Positions 1 to 10,424 of a stretch of DNA of 64,000 bases are shown one piece after another. The position numbers and the translations under genes are program-made. Origin of the DNA: an uncultured Adlercreutzia sp. Lineage in GTDB: Bacteria; Actinomycetota; Coriobacteriia; Coriobacteriales; Eggerthellaceae. The notes under the pieces were generated by a model. That model was not told the DNA's origin. It did no database searches and saw only the letters and a program-made list of their open reading frames with translations. The number at the start of each line of letters is the position of its first letter. Positions within the stretch are counted from its first letter, which is position 1. The stretch is taken from NCBI GenBank assembly GCA_910589165.1, contig CAJUSP010000001.1, positions 1-64,000 on the forward strand, given 5' to 3'.

Positions 1-1
1 G

Positions 2-508
2 GATGTGCAGTCGCTTCTGCTGCTGAGCAATCTGTTCGGCGTCTCCATCGATTCGCTTGTGAAAGGAGACGTGGAAACCATGAAAGAGACTATCGTTAAG
101 GATGCGGTGAGGATGGAGCGCCTTTCCATCGGGATGGTCGGGCTTCTGCTTGCCGGGGTCGCCTGCCTGGTGGGCTGGGACCTCATCTGGGACGAGCCGG
201 TGGCGGCGGTGCCGTGGCTCACCCGGGGCGTGGTTGTGGGGATGGCGCTTTTCGCCCTGTGCGCCGCGCTGGCCATGGTGTGCGCCTGTCGCGTCGAGAA
301 GCTGAAGAAGGATCACGACCTCGTCACGTTCCGCGAGATCAGCGCCTTCATGGACGGCGAGGACCCCGAGGCGATCGCGCACCTCAACCCCGATGCCTTC
401 TCGAGAAAGCACCCGTGGGTTGCAAACGTGGTGAAGGTGTTGGCAGGAGCCGCCGTTGCCCTCGCTCTCGGGTTCGTTATCGGCAGCATCGTTTCCAGTT
501 TGCATTAA
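2..508 (+). CDS. XRE-type helix-turn-helix regulator with membrane C-terminus (5' partial)
   Basis: The reading frame is open from the first bases of the window, so the N-terminus is missing. The first visible residues (DVQSLLLLSNLFGVSIDSLV) match the end of a Cro/CI-type HTH domain, the part where 'LSxLFGVSIDxLxKGD' closes helix five. About three hydrophobic segments follow (roughly residues 40-60, 72-95 and 140-163 of the visible part), with a charged stretch between the second and third. This layout is common for membrane-anchored XRE regulators in Gram-positive bacteria; the signal sensed is unknown. It ends in TAA about 400 bp before dnaK and has no obvious functional link to it. Confidence 0.7.
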   Translation, partial: DVQSLLLLSNLFGVSIDSLVKGDVETMKETIVKDAVRMERLSIGMVGLLLAGVACLVGWDLIWDEPVAAVPWLTRGVVVGMALFALCAALAMVCACRVEKLKKDHDLVTFREISAFMDGEDPEAIAHLNPDAFSRKHPWVANVVKVLAGAAVALALGFVIGSIVSSLH

Positions 509-667
509 AACTAACGATGCTCCTGTCGCCAACGTAATTGCCCCACAGAAGGCTTAGGGGGTCCCGACTTCCCCCAGAACGAGACCGCCCCGCGATACTG
601 CCTCAAGATGACTAGCAAGATCATAGACATAAGTTGCGCACAATTTCTCTGCGATAGGCTGAGAGAG

Positions 668-692
668 AAGTTGAGTCTTGCCTGCTCAACTT
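668..692. promoter_or_regulatory. HAIR-like inverted repeat (candidate HspR operator)
   Basis: Perfect 8-bp arms AAGTTGAG and CTCAACTT separated by 9 bp. The known HspR operator, HAIR, is CTTGAGT-N7-ACTCAAG; here the core reads TTGAGT-N7-GCTCAA, so spacing and most positions agree. hspR is encoded four genes downstream. The site lies about 130 bp upstream of the best dnaK -35 box, farther than in classical HspR promoters, so either a second promoter exists near it or repression acts at a distance. Confidence 0.65.
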
Positions 693-822
693 TACTTGCG
701 TTACCGCAGGTGACGTATGAGTTTTCGTTTGGCAACAGAAAAGGGCTGCCACCAAACTGGCTCATAAAAGAGCGTATCGTGCGACGAAGTGAGTCTTTCT
801 CACTGAATGACGTTGAGGAAAC

Positions 823-851
823 TTGACAGTATGAGACTCAGGTTTTATACT
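823..851 (+). promoter_or_regulatory. Sigma-70-type promoter of dnaK
   Basis: TTGACA (823-828) and TATACT (846-851) are separated by exactly 17 bp, a near-consensus housekeeping promoter. Transcription would start near 858, giving a leader of roughly 48 nt before the dnaK ATG. Confidence 0.75.
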
Positions 852-905
852 GCGCTTCAACATCATTCATCTGTATGCGAAACTGTGAAAGCGAGGCATT
901 ACACA

Positions 906-2810
906 ATGGCTAAGATTCTTGGAATTGACTTGGGCACTACCAACTCCGCCATGGCGGTCATGGAGGGCTCCGAGCCTGAAATCCTGGTGAACGCCGAGGG
1001 CGACCGCACCACCCCGTCGGTCGAGGGCTTCCGCAAGGACGGCGAGCGCGTCGTCGGCAAGGCCGCGAAGAACCAGGCCGTCACCAATCCGGAGAACACC
1101 GTTTCCTCCGTGAAGCGCTTCATCGGCCGCTCCTTCGACGAGACCCCCGAGGAGCAGAAGACCGTCTCCTACAAGGTGCAGAAGGGCAAGGACGGCCGCG
1201 CCGTCATCGACATCGACGGCAAGGACTACACCCCCGAGGAGATTTCCGCCATGGTGCTTCAGAAGCTGAAGACCGATGCGGAGAAGCAGGTGGGCCAGCC
1301 CATCACCCAGGCCGTCATCACCGTGCCGGCCTACTTCAATGACGCTCAGCGCCAGGCCACCAAGGATGCGGGCAAGATCGCGGGCCTCGAGGTTCTGCGT
1401 ATCATCAACGAGCCGACGGCTGCGGCTTTGGCCTACGGCCTTGACAAGGTCGATCACGACGAGAAGATCCTCGTCTTCGATCTGGGCGGCGGCACCTTCG
1501 ACGTGTCGGTGCTGGAGCTCGGCGACGGCGTGTTCGAGGTAGCCTCCACCGCTGGCGACAACCACCTGGGCGGCGACGACTGGGACCAGCGCATCATCGA
1601 CTGGATGGCTGACAAGTTCCAGGCCGAGAACGGCATCGACCTGCGCAAGGACCCCATGGCCCTGCAGCGTCTGAAGGAAGCGGCCGAGAAGGCCAAGATG
1701 GAGCTGTCCTCCACCACGCAGACCAACATCAACCTGCCCTTCATCACCGCTGACGCCTCCGGCCCGAAGCACCTGGACCTCACGCTCACCCGCGCCGAGT
1801 TCGAGCGCATCACGAAGGATCTGCTGGACCGCTGCAAGAAGCCGGTCGAGCAGGCGCTGAAGGACGCCGGCCTGAAGATGGGCGAGGTCGACGAGGTTAT
1901 CCTGGTCGGCGGCTCCACCCGTATGCCGGCCGTGCAGGAGCTGGTGAAGCAGCTCACCGGCAAGGCCCCGAACATGTCCGTGAACCCGGACGAAGTGGTG
2001 GCCATGGGCGCTGCCGTTCAGGGCGGCGTGCTCGCCGGCGACGTGCAGGGCATCCTGCTGCTCGACGTTACTCCGCTGTCCCTGGGCGTTGAGACCATGG
2101 GTGGCGTGATGACCAAGATGATCGAGCGCAACACCACCATCCCGACCCGCAAGACGGAAATCTACTCCACGGCGGCCGACAACCAGACCTCCGTTGAGGT
2201 GCACGTCCTGCAGGGCGAGCGCGAGATGGCCGCGGGCAACAAGACGCTCGGCCGTTTCCAGCTCACCGGCATTCCGGCTGCCCGCCGTGGCGTGCCGCAG
2301 ATCGAGGTTACCTTCGACATCGACGCCAACGGCATCGTGAACGTGTCCGCTAAGGATCTGGGCACGGGCAAGCAGCAGCAGATCACCATTTCCGGCTCCA
2401 CCGCCCTGTCCGACGACGAAGTCGATCGCATGGTGAAGGACGCCGAGCAGCACGCCGAAGAGGATGCCGCTCGCAAGGAAGAGGCCGAGGTGCGCAACAA
2501 CGCCGACGCTCTGGTGAACGCCACCCAGCAGACGCTGGACGAGCTGGGCGACAAGGTGCCGGCCGACGCCAAGACCCAGGCCGAGGAGGCCATCGCCGAG
2601 ACCAAGAGCGCTCTTGAGGGCACCGATCTCGACGCCATCAAGGCGGCTACCGAGAAGATCCAGCAGGCTGGCTACAAGCTCGCCGAGGTTGTGTACTCCA
2701 CCGAGGGTGCCGCCGCGGGTGCTCAGGCCGCCGCTGCCGAGACGGCTCCGGCCGATGACACCATCGAGGCCGACTACGAGGTCGTCGACGACGAGAACGA
2801 AGGGAAGTAA
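906..2810 (+). CDS. dnaK: Molecular chaperone DnaK (Hsp70)
   Basis: ATP-dependent cytoplasmic chaperone that binds unfolded peptides and works with the GrpE and DnaJ encoded next. The 634-residue length is normal. Visible motifs: N-terminal GIDLGTTNSAMAV (phosphate 1), VFDLGGGTFDVSVLE (phosphate 2), VILVGGSTRMPAVQ (adenosine region), then the substrate-binding start DVTPLSLGVETMGGVM, and an acidic tail ending DYEVVDDENEGK. The ATG at 906 was chosen because homologues begin MAKILGIDLGTTNS; the frame runs further upstream but through the promoter region. The stop is 5 bp before grpE, so the two are co-transcribed. Regulation by HspR is suggested by the upstream HAIR-like repeat. Confidence 0.98.
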   Translation: MAKILGIDLGTTNSAMAVMEGSEPEILVNAEGDRTTPSVEGFRKDGERVVGKAAKNQAVTNPENTVSSVKRFIGRSFDETPEEQKTVSYKVQKGKDGRAVIDIDGKDYTPEEISAMVLQKLKTDAEKQVGQPITQAVITVPAYFNDAQRQATKDAGKIAGLEVLRIINEPTAAALAYGLDKVDHDEKILVFDLGGGTFDVSVLELGDGVFEVASTAGDNHLGGDDWDQRIIDWMADKFQAENGIDLRKDPMALQRLKEAAEKAKMELSSTTQTNINLPFITADASGPKHLDLTLTRAEFERITKDLLDRCKKPVEQALKDAGLKMGEVDEVILVGGSTRMPAVQELVKQLTGKAPNMSVNPDEVVAMGAAVQGGVLAGDVQGILLLDVTPLSLGVETMGGVMTKMIERNTTIPTRKTEIYSTAADNQTSVEVHVLQGEREMAAGNKTLGRFQLTGIPAARRGVPQIEVTFDIDANGIVNVSAKDLGTGKQQQITISGSTALSDDEVDRMVKDAEQHAEEDAARKEEAEVRNNADALVNATQQTLDELGDKVPADAKTQAEEAIAETKSALEGTDLDAIKAATEKIQQAGYKLAEVVYSTEGAAAGAQAAAAETAPADDTIEADYEVVDDENEGK

Positions 2811-2815
2811 GAACG

Positions 2816-3514
2816 ATGACGACGCCCGATAAGGACAAAGTCGCCTCTTCTACCCCTGCCGATATGGAGGCTGCCGCTGAGGCGGCGGCCTCCGTGGCCG
2901 CCGGCGAAGGCGCGCACGACGCTGAAGTGGTCGCCGACGCCGAGGTCATCGAGGCCAACGAGGCCGGCAAGCTCGACGACGAGCTCGAGCGCGCCGCTGC
3001 CGAAGCCGTGGCCGGCGTGATCGAGGAATCCGATGCGGTGGCCGCTGCCAAGGCGGAAGCCGCCGACTGGCAGGACAAGTACGTGCGCCTGCACGCCGAG
3101 TGGGACACCTACCGCCGCCGCATGGGCGAGCAGCGCGAGGCCGAGAAGGCCCGCGCCACCGAGAAGCTCATGGAAAGCCTGCTTCCGGTGCTCGATGATT
3201 TCGTTCGCACGGTGGACTACGCCGAGCAGAACGGCGAGACCGGGCTTCTGGGCGGCGTGAAGGCCGTGCAGACGAAGCTCATCGACACCCTGGCCAAAGG
3301 CGGTCTTGCGGTGATCGACCCGGCCGGCGAGGCGTTCGACGCCTTGGCCTGCCAAGCCGTGGGAACTGTGGACGACCCGAGCGTTCCCGACGAGACGGTC
3401 TCCCAGGTATACCAGCTGGGATACCGCATGGGCGACAAGGTGCTCAGGCCCGCCATGGTAACCATCACCACGGGCGGCCCGAAGCGGGAAAAGCCTGAGG
3501 ACACGGAAGAGTAA
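2816..3514 (+). CDS. grpE: Nucleotide exchange factor GrpE
   Basis: GrpE releases ADP from DnaK. The 232 residues comprise an Ala/Glu-rich N-terminal extension (about residues 1-80), then the conserved region beginning ADWQDKYVRLHAEWDTYRRR, with the typical long helix and the beta domain containing DYAEQNGETG and VYQLGYRMGDKVLRPAMVTI. The extended acidic N-terminus is commonly seen in actinobacterial GrpE. It sits 5 bp behind dnaK and 70 bp before dnaJ, with a hairpin between. Confidence 0.97.
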   Translation: MTTPDKDKVASSTPADMEAAAEAAASVAAGEGAHDAEVVADAEVIEANEAGKLDDELERAAAEAVAGVIEESDAVAAAKAEAADWQDKYVRLHAEWDTYRRRMGEQREAEKARATEKLMESLLPVLDDFVRTVDYAEQNGETGLLGGVKAVQTKLIDTLAKGGLAVIDPAGEAFDALACQAVGTVDDPSVPDETVSQVYQLGYRMGDKVLRPAMVTITTGGPKREKPEDTEE

Positions 3515-3523
3515 GACTGATCG

Positions 3524-3550
3524 GGGCGCACTTTTACGGTGCGCCCTTGT
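3524..3550 (+). terminator. Intra-operon hairpin between grpE and dnaJ
   Basis: Perfect 8-bp stem GGGCGCAC / GTGCGCCC with a 7-nt loop, followed by TTGTATT. The U-tract is weak, so this is more likely an attenuator or RNA-stability element that lowers dnaJ-hspR relative to dnaK-grpE than a full stop. Confidence 0.55.
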
Positions 3551-3584
3551 ATTCGATAGATGAAAAGTAACGGAGGTGGAACGA

Positions 3585-4553
3585 ATGGCGTCCACGCCTG
3601 ATTATTACAAAACGCTAGGCGTTCCGCGCACCGCCACGGCCGACGAGATCAAGAAGGCGTTTCGCAAGCTGGCCCGCAAGCATCACCCCGATGCCGGCGG
3701 CGACGAGGCCAAGTTCAAGGAGCTCAACGAAGCCTACGAGGTGCTGAGCGACGACAAGAAGCGCGAGCTCTACGACCAGTACGGCACCGCGAACGAGAAC
3801 CAGATTCCCCATGGATGGGGCGGTGGCCAGGGCTTCAACGTCGAGGATATCTTCGGCGGAGGCGGTGGCTACGGCGGTGGCGCTGGCGGCGGCTTCGGCG
3901 GCAGCTGGGCCGACATTCTGGAGAGCATCCGCCACGGCGAAGGTGCGTTTGGAAGCAATTGGGACTTCGGCGGCGGCTTCGGCGGCCAACCGCAGCCCCG
4001 CAAGGGCCAGGACATGAAGGTCACGCTCAACGTGACCTTCGACGAGGCCATGAACGGCACGGAGAAGAAGATCACCGTGCGCATTCCCGGCAAGGGCGAG
4101 GCCGACACCCATACGGTGAAGGTGCCCGCCGGCGCCGTCGACGGCGGCCGCGTGCGCTTGAAGGGGCAAGGTGCCCCGGGTGACAATGGCGGTCCTGCGG
4201 GCGACCTGCTCATCACCACGAAGATCGACGCCCACCCCTACTTCAGCCGCGAGAAGGCCGATGTGGTGGTGGAGCTGCCGGTGAACGTGGCCGAGGCAGC
4301 ACTCGGCGCCTCTATCGTGGTGCCCACGCCCGACGGCAAGAAGATCAAGGTGAAGGTGCCCGCCGGTACCCAAGATGGCAAGGTGCTTACCATCAAGGGC
4401 AAGGGCGCGCCCGACCTGAAGAACAAGGGGCAGTTCGGCAACTTGAAGATCGTGATCAAGGTCGACGTGCCCACCGACATGAACGACGAGCAGAAGAAGG
4501 CCATGGAGGACTTCCTCGCAGCCAGTGAGGAGGAGAAGCGGCCATGGCAGTAG
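3585..4553 (+). CDS. dnaJ: DnaJ-type J-domain co-chaperone without zinc fingers
   Basis: Stimulates DnaK ATPase activity. The J domain occupies about residues 5-70 with the HPD motif in RKHHPDAGG. A Gly/Phe-rich linker follows (about 85-145), then two substrate-binding beta domains (MKVTLNVTFDEAMNG onward). The four CxxCxGxG zinc repeats of classical DnaJ are absent, so this is a type II (CbpA/DnaJ2-like) protein of 322 residues. The ATG at 3585 is preceded by GGAGGTGG; a GTG nine bases upstream is in frame but overlaps that ribosome site. The end overlaps hspR by 10 bp. Confidence 0.93.
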   Translation: MASTPDYYKTLGVPRTATADEIKKAFRKLARKHHPDAGGDEAKFKELNEAYEVLSDDKKRELYDQYGTANENQIPHGWGGGQGFNVEDIFGGGGGYGGGAGGGFGGSWADILESIRHGEGAFGSNWDFGGGFGGQPQPRKGQDMKVTLNVTFDEAMNGTEKKITVRIPGKGEADTHTVKVPAGAVDGGRVRLKGQGAPGDNGGPAGDLLITTKIDAHPYFSREKADVVVELPVNVAEAALGASIVVPTPDGKKIKVKVPAGTQDGKVLTIKGKGAPDLKNKGQFGNLKIVIKVDVPTDMNDEQKKAMEDFLAASEEEKRPWQ

Positions 4554-4921
4554 ACGATCGCAACCGGCCGCTGTACATGATCAGCATCGCTGCGGAACTG
4601 GCCGGCGTGCATCCGCAGACCCTACGCTCCTACGAGCAGAAGGGCCTGGTCACGCCCCAGCGAACCGGCGGCAACACCCGCATGTACTCCCAGGCCGACA
4701 TCGACCGGCTCAACCTGATCAACGAGCTGACGAGCGAGGGCATCAACCTCGCCGGCGTCACCCGCATTCTCGATCTACAGGGCCGGCTAAACGACCGCGA
4801 GGCCGAAGTGGAAGATTTGCACGCCCGCGTGCGCCGCTTGGCCGATCGCGTCCGAGAACTGGAAACCCGCGCGACCATCGGCACCATCGTCCACGTAACG
4901 CCGACCCGTCGCTTACCTTAG
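4544..4921 (+). CDS. hspR: Heat-shock repressor HspR (MerR family)
   Basis: A 125-residue MerR-type regulator. The winged HTH (about residues 12-80) reads YMISIAAELAGVHPQTLRSY then RTGGNTRMYSQADIDRLNLI, which is diagnostic of HspR, and a coiled-coil dimerisation helix follows (LQGRLNDREAEVEDLHARVR). In other actinobacteria HspR represses dnaKJ-grpE and clpB at HAIR sequences, with DnaK as co-repressor. Its gene lies in the dnaK operon and overlaps dnaJ by 10 bp, giving autoregulation through the upstream operator. Regulation here is inferred from family and site, not shown. Confidence 0.92.
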   Translation: MAVDDRNRPLYMISIAAELAGVHPQTLRSYEQKGLVTPQRTGGNTRMYSQADIDRLNLINELTSEGINLAGVTRILDLQGRLNDREAEVEDLHARVRRLADRVRELETRATIGTIVHVTPTRRLP

Positions 4922-4979
4922 CAAAGGTTGAGTCCGGCGAAGACGCCGGGTGTTTCGACCGAGCGAGTTCCACAGCGAC

Positions 4980-5004
4980 TGAAACAGCCCAGTGGGCTGT
5001 TTCA
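4980..5004 (+). repeat. Perfect inverted repeat upstream of clpB
   Basis: TGAAACAGCCC-AGT-GGGCTGTTTCA: 11-bp arms, 3-nt loop. No U-run follows, so it is not a standard terminator. It sits between hspR and clpB and could be an operator or an mRNA structure. Confidence 0.7.
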
Positions 5005-5049
5005 CAAAGTGAGGACTGTCTGAGCGAATCGGAATACCCGGCGGCTTCG

Positions 5050-5058
5050 CCCCCCCCC
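5050..5058 (+). repeat. C9 homopolymer in the clpB leader
   Basis: Nine consecutive C residues 25 bp upstream of the clpB start codon, just before the ribosome site. Tracts of this length can vary by slippage; here it would change leader length or promoter spacing rather than a reading frame. Confidence 0.6.
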
Positions 5059-5083
5059 AAGGACTTTCGAGAAGGAGATATAT

Positions 5084-7909
<2,826 letters not shown>

Positions 7910-7931
7910 CAACAGCCCACTCTTTCACAGT

Positions 7932-7969
7932 AGCGCCCCCGGCCCAGCCATTGCCGAGGGGCGCTTTTG
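7932..7969 (+). terminator. Rho-independent terminator after clpB
   Basis: Stem AGCGCCCC / GGGGCGCT with an internal GC-rich loop, followed by TTTTG. It closes the heat-shock gene block. Confidence 0.8.
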
Positions 7970-8013
7970 TGCGCTGGGGTATACTGCCTTGAAAAATGGG
8001 AATGGAGGAAAAG

Positions 8014-8832
8014 ATGATTGTTTCTAGCGAGGCAGGGGTTCGGGTTGGGTTTGAGGCGCTTTCTGGGGAGGCACAGGAGGGTGTGGATGTTCGGCGGGCT
8101 ACGGCTTATCGGTTTCTTGACGAGTTTGCAGCTAAGCGGACGGCGTACTATCGCGACCCTTCCAAATTGAACCTCAAGAAGCTGCTTGCCAAGGACATCA
8201 TCATGTTCGCAGCCCGCGGTGTGACCTCGGCCGAGGAATTCGTGACCGAGGCGTTCCATGCTTGCGAAAGCTCGAGCGAGGAAACAGTCATAGGAAACAC
8301 CTGGCAGGCGGTGGTCGCAGCTATTTCGTCGGACACCCTGGATACCGGCGATATGATGACGGTGCGTGACGGCGCCTTATACGTATGCGAGCTGAAGTCC
8401 CAGACCAACACGACGAACTCCTCGTCGTTTCCCCAGGAGCTGCGCGAGCTGAAGGACAAGTGCGAGGCCCAGCGCCGCTTTCGCCGGGCAAGCAACCAGG
8501 AGGTGCGCGCGGCCTTCTGCGTTCTTCGCGACAAGAAGGCAGTCGACGAGGTGCGCACCTATGAGCCTTCCGAGCGAGATATGGCCAACCGGGATATCGC
8601 CGGCTTCCAGTATCGTTACCTTACCGGCGCCGCCTTCTGGCAGTGGCTGACGGGCTACGATTCCGTTGAGGGCCTCATCGATGACGTGACCCTCATCCAT
8701 ACAGGCGACGTGCGCGCAGCCCGGGAGGAATGTCTTGCGCGTCTTCAAGAAGAGATGCGGGCTGCGCTGGCCGAACACGGTCTTGACGGTTCCATGAACT
8801 CGGTGGTGGCGCTGAAGCGGCTCTTTTTCTAG
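8014..8832 (+). CDS. Type II restriction endonuclease (PmeII-like)
   Basis: Predicted to cleave unmethylated DNA. The key evidence is position: it converges with a C5-cytosine methyltransferase and the two stop codons share one CTAG. The centre carries a PD-(D/E)xK-like core, with GDMMTVRDGALYVCELKSQ (acidic residue then ExK) followed by TNTTNSSSF, a signature I associate with PmeII-family enzymes. Length is 272 residues from the ATG at 8014, chosen because GGAGGA ends 4 nt before it; ATGs at 7996 and 8002 are also in frame. A TATACT box at 7980-7985 would place the transcript start just upstream. Family assignment is from memory of the motif, so the exact specificity is unknown. Confidence 0.75.
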   Translation: MIVSSEAGVRVGFEALSGEAQEGVDVRRATAYRFLDEFAAKRTAYYRDPSKLNLKKLLAKDIIMFAARGVTSAEEFVTEAFHACESSSEETVIGNTWQAVVAAISSDTLDTGDMMTVRDGALYVCELKSQTNTTNSSSFPQELRELKDKCEAQRRFRRASNQEVRAAFCVLRDKKAVDEVRTYEPSERDMANRDIAGFQYRYLTGAAFWQWLTGYDSVEGLIDDVTLIHTGDVRAAREECLARLQEEMRAALAEHGLDGSMNSVVALKRLFF

Positions 8833-10181
8833 AGGGTGCCCTGTTGCCAGGTTTCGTCGCTGGTGCGGCGGTAGCGGGAGTGGCGGAAGCTTTCGAAGCG
8901 CGGGTCGGGGGCGGTGCCGTTCATGTCGTCGAGTAGCGCGCGGCCGATAGCTCGCCCCAGGGCCACGGGCACGGCATTGCCGATTTGCTTGTACTGATCC
9001 ATCACATCGCCACAGATACGCCAATCGTCGGGGAACTCCTGCACACGCTTGTACTCCTCCACGGAAAGGGGACGGTTCTCGGTGGGGTGACATAGGTCGG
9101 TCGCGGGCATGGTGGGACTCGTAACCAGGGTGGGGCACGGGCGGTCGAACCAGATGCGTCGATAGAAGCCTGTCTTGCCGCCGCCCAAGTCGTAGGCCTT
9201 CCCCATGGCTTCACGCTGCATCGGCTCGGGCAGGTACTTCCAATACTGGCCTTCCGAGAGCATCTCGAAGTACTTCAGGCGTTTCGCCGGGAAGTCGCTG
9301 TGGTGGGCGTCTTCGGGGTCGAGGCCTTCGACCGCCTCGCGGAAGGTGCGCCAAGGCAGCAGGCCGTCCTCGGGGTTGCCGCTATGGGTGGGAGTGAGGT
9401 AGGGCACCTTCTCGCTGCCCCGTTTTGCGATGAGCACGACGCGCTCGCGAATCTGCGGCGCGCCAAAGTTGGCGGCGTTGTACAAGTTGAACGCCACGGT
9501 GTAGCCAGCCTCTTCCAAATGTTTCAGAATGAGCCGCAGGGCGCCCCCCTTCACGGATGGGCCGCCTTCCTCAAGCGGGTAGGGGGTAGAAAGTAGCCCG
9601 CGTACGTTCTCGATGACCAGGTAGGTCGGGCGAATTTCCGCCGCCAGTTCCAGGTATTTCAAAAACACGTTGCCCCGGGCATCGTCGAAGGCGCGGCGAG
9701 CGCCCGCCGTGCTGAAGGCCTGGCAGGGCGGCCCGCCGAACATAACATCGACATGCGCCCCCTCGGGCAGCCCCGCCTGCTTGAGGATATCGGCCGCCGT
9801 GTACTCGTTGATGTCGCCGATGAGCGCCACGTCGGGCCGGCACGCCTGGATGGTCATCCGACACTTGCGGTCGTTCTCGCAGTAGAGAACCGGGCTGATA
9901 CCAGCTTCCTCCATGCCCAGATCGAGGCCAAGGGCACCGGAGAAGAAACTGAGCGCGACGATGTCGGGTATGTCGTCGCTAACGCGCCCATGGTCTTTCG
10001 GCTCGGGTACGAGGTTGTTCTCATCCAAGTACGCTTGAAGCGCCTTGGCGTAGAGCACCCACTGATTGCCTACCTTCTGGGCCGGCATTTTCTCCTCGCG
10101 AATAAGCCGCGTAACCGTCTGCTTCGTTACCCCCAGCTTATCCGCAGCATCTTCCACGGACAGCAGCTCTTCGGTTGGCAT
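8829..10181 (-). CDS. DNA (cytosine-5-)-methyltransferase with N-terminal excisionase-type HTH
   Basis: Protects DNA from the partner endonuclease. C5-methylase motifs are in order: I (SFFSGALGLDLGMEEAG, about residue 78), IV with catalytic Cys153 in GGPPCQAFS, VI (VIENVRG), VIII (QIRERVVLIA) and X (QIGNAVPVALG). Residues 1-57 form a separate helix-turn-helix of the excisionase/MerR type (LLSVEDAADKLGVTKQTVTR), not part of a standard methylase. Such a fused DNA-binding domain could repress the methylase's own promoter, the role a C protein plays in other restriction systems; this is inference. No good Shine-Dalgarno precedes the ATG. The start is supported by the HTH domain beginning at residue 5. 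The neighbour downstream is the restriction gene, tail to tail. Confidence 0.93.
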   Translation of the reverse strand: MPTEELLSVEDAADKLGVTKQTVTRLIREEKMPAQKVGNQWVLYAKALQAYLDENNLVPEPKDHGRVSDDIPDIVALSFFSGALGLDLGMEEAGISPVLYCENDRKCRMTIQACRPDVALIGDINEYTAADILKQAGLPEGAHVDVMFGGPPCQAFSTAGARRAFDDARGNVFLKYLELAAEIRPTYLVIENVRGLLSTPYPLEEGGPSVKGGALRLILKHLEEAGYTVAFNLYNAANFGAPQIRERVVLIAKRGSEKVPYLTPTHSGNPEDGLLPWRTFREAVEGLDPEDAHHSDFPAKRLKYFEMLSEGQYWKYLPEPMQREAMGKAYDLGGGKTGFYRRIWFDRPCPTLVTSPTMPATDLCHPTENRPLSVEEYKRVQEFPDDWRICGDVMDQYKQIGNAVPVALGRAIGRALLDDMNGTAPDPRFESFRHSRYRRTSDETWQQGTL

Positions 10182-10268
10182 AATAAGTACACCAGTTCTT
10201 TCTATTCGGAAAAATTTTTAGACCATTGTACCCGAGAAGTTGCAGCAAAGCGGCAGAAAAGGGCGGGA

Positions 10269-10345
10269 GGCAAGGGCAGAGCTCTTGCCCTACGGAGGAG
10301 TGGAAGGGTCGGGCGGCAAGGGCATGGCCCTTGCCCTACGGAGGG
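10269..10345. repeat. Two tandem copies of a palindromic 31-bp unit
   Basis: GGCAAGGGC...TTGCCCTACGGAGG occurs at 10269 and again at 10315, a period of 46 bp. Each copy folds on itself (GGGCAAGGGC-like arm pairing with GCCCTTGCCC). It lies between the methyltransferase and the LytTR gene. No coding function is seen. Confidence 0.7.
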
Positions 10346-10373
10346 GTTTCCCTGAGGGGACGGAGGGCATAGA

Positions 10374-10399
10374 AAAGCCCGGCGGCGGGGCCGGGCTTT
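10374..10399 (-). terminator. Terminator of the LytTR gene
   Basis: Ten-bp stem AAAGCCCGGC / GCCGGGCTTT with a 6-nt loop, followed on the minus strand by TTCT. It is 25 bp past the stop codon of the response regulator. Confidence 0.75.
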
Positions 10400-10424
10400 G
10401 GGAGGTCGTGCTTGGGGGCGCTTT

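Larger units (their letters stand above)
509..905. other. Gene-free stretch upstream of dnaK
   Basis: Nearly 400 bp without a convincing gene. It is clearly more AT-rich than the flanking genes. A 72-codon frame at 608-826 exists but has no recognisable family, no good ribosome site and overlaps the dnaK promoter. The stretch holds the HAIR-like inverted repeat and the dnaK promoter described separately. Confidence 0.6.

Noticed and set aside
608..826. 72-codon frame upstream of dnaK
   Set aside because: Overlaps the dnaK -35 box, no family, no ribosome site.
867..2453. Long open frame antisense to dnaK (over 500 codons)
   Set aside because: Mirror frame of a GC-rich gene; low-complexity composition, no ribosome site, and dnaK itself is certain.
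4928..4940. HAIR operator upstream of clpB
   Set aside because: Only one half-site (TTGAGT) is present; the matching ACTCAA half is missing.
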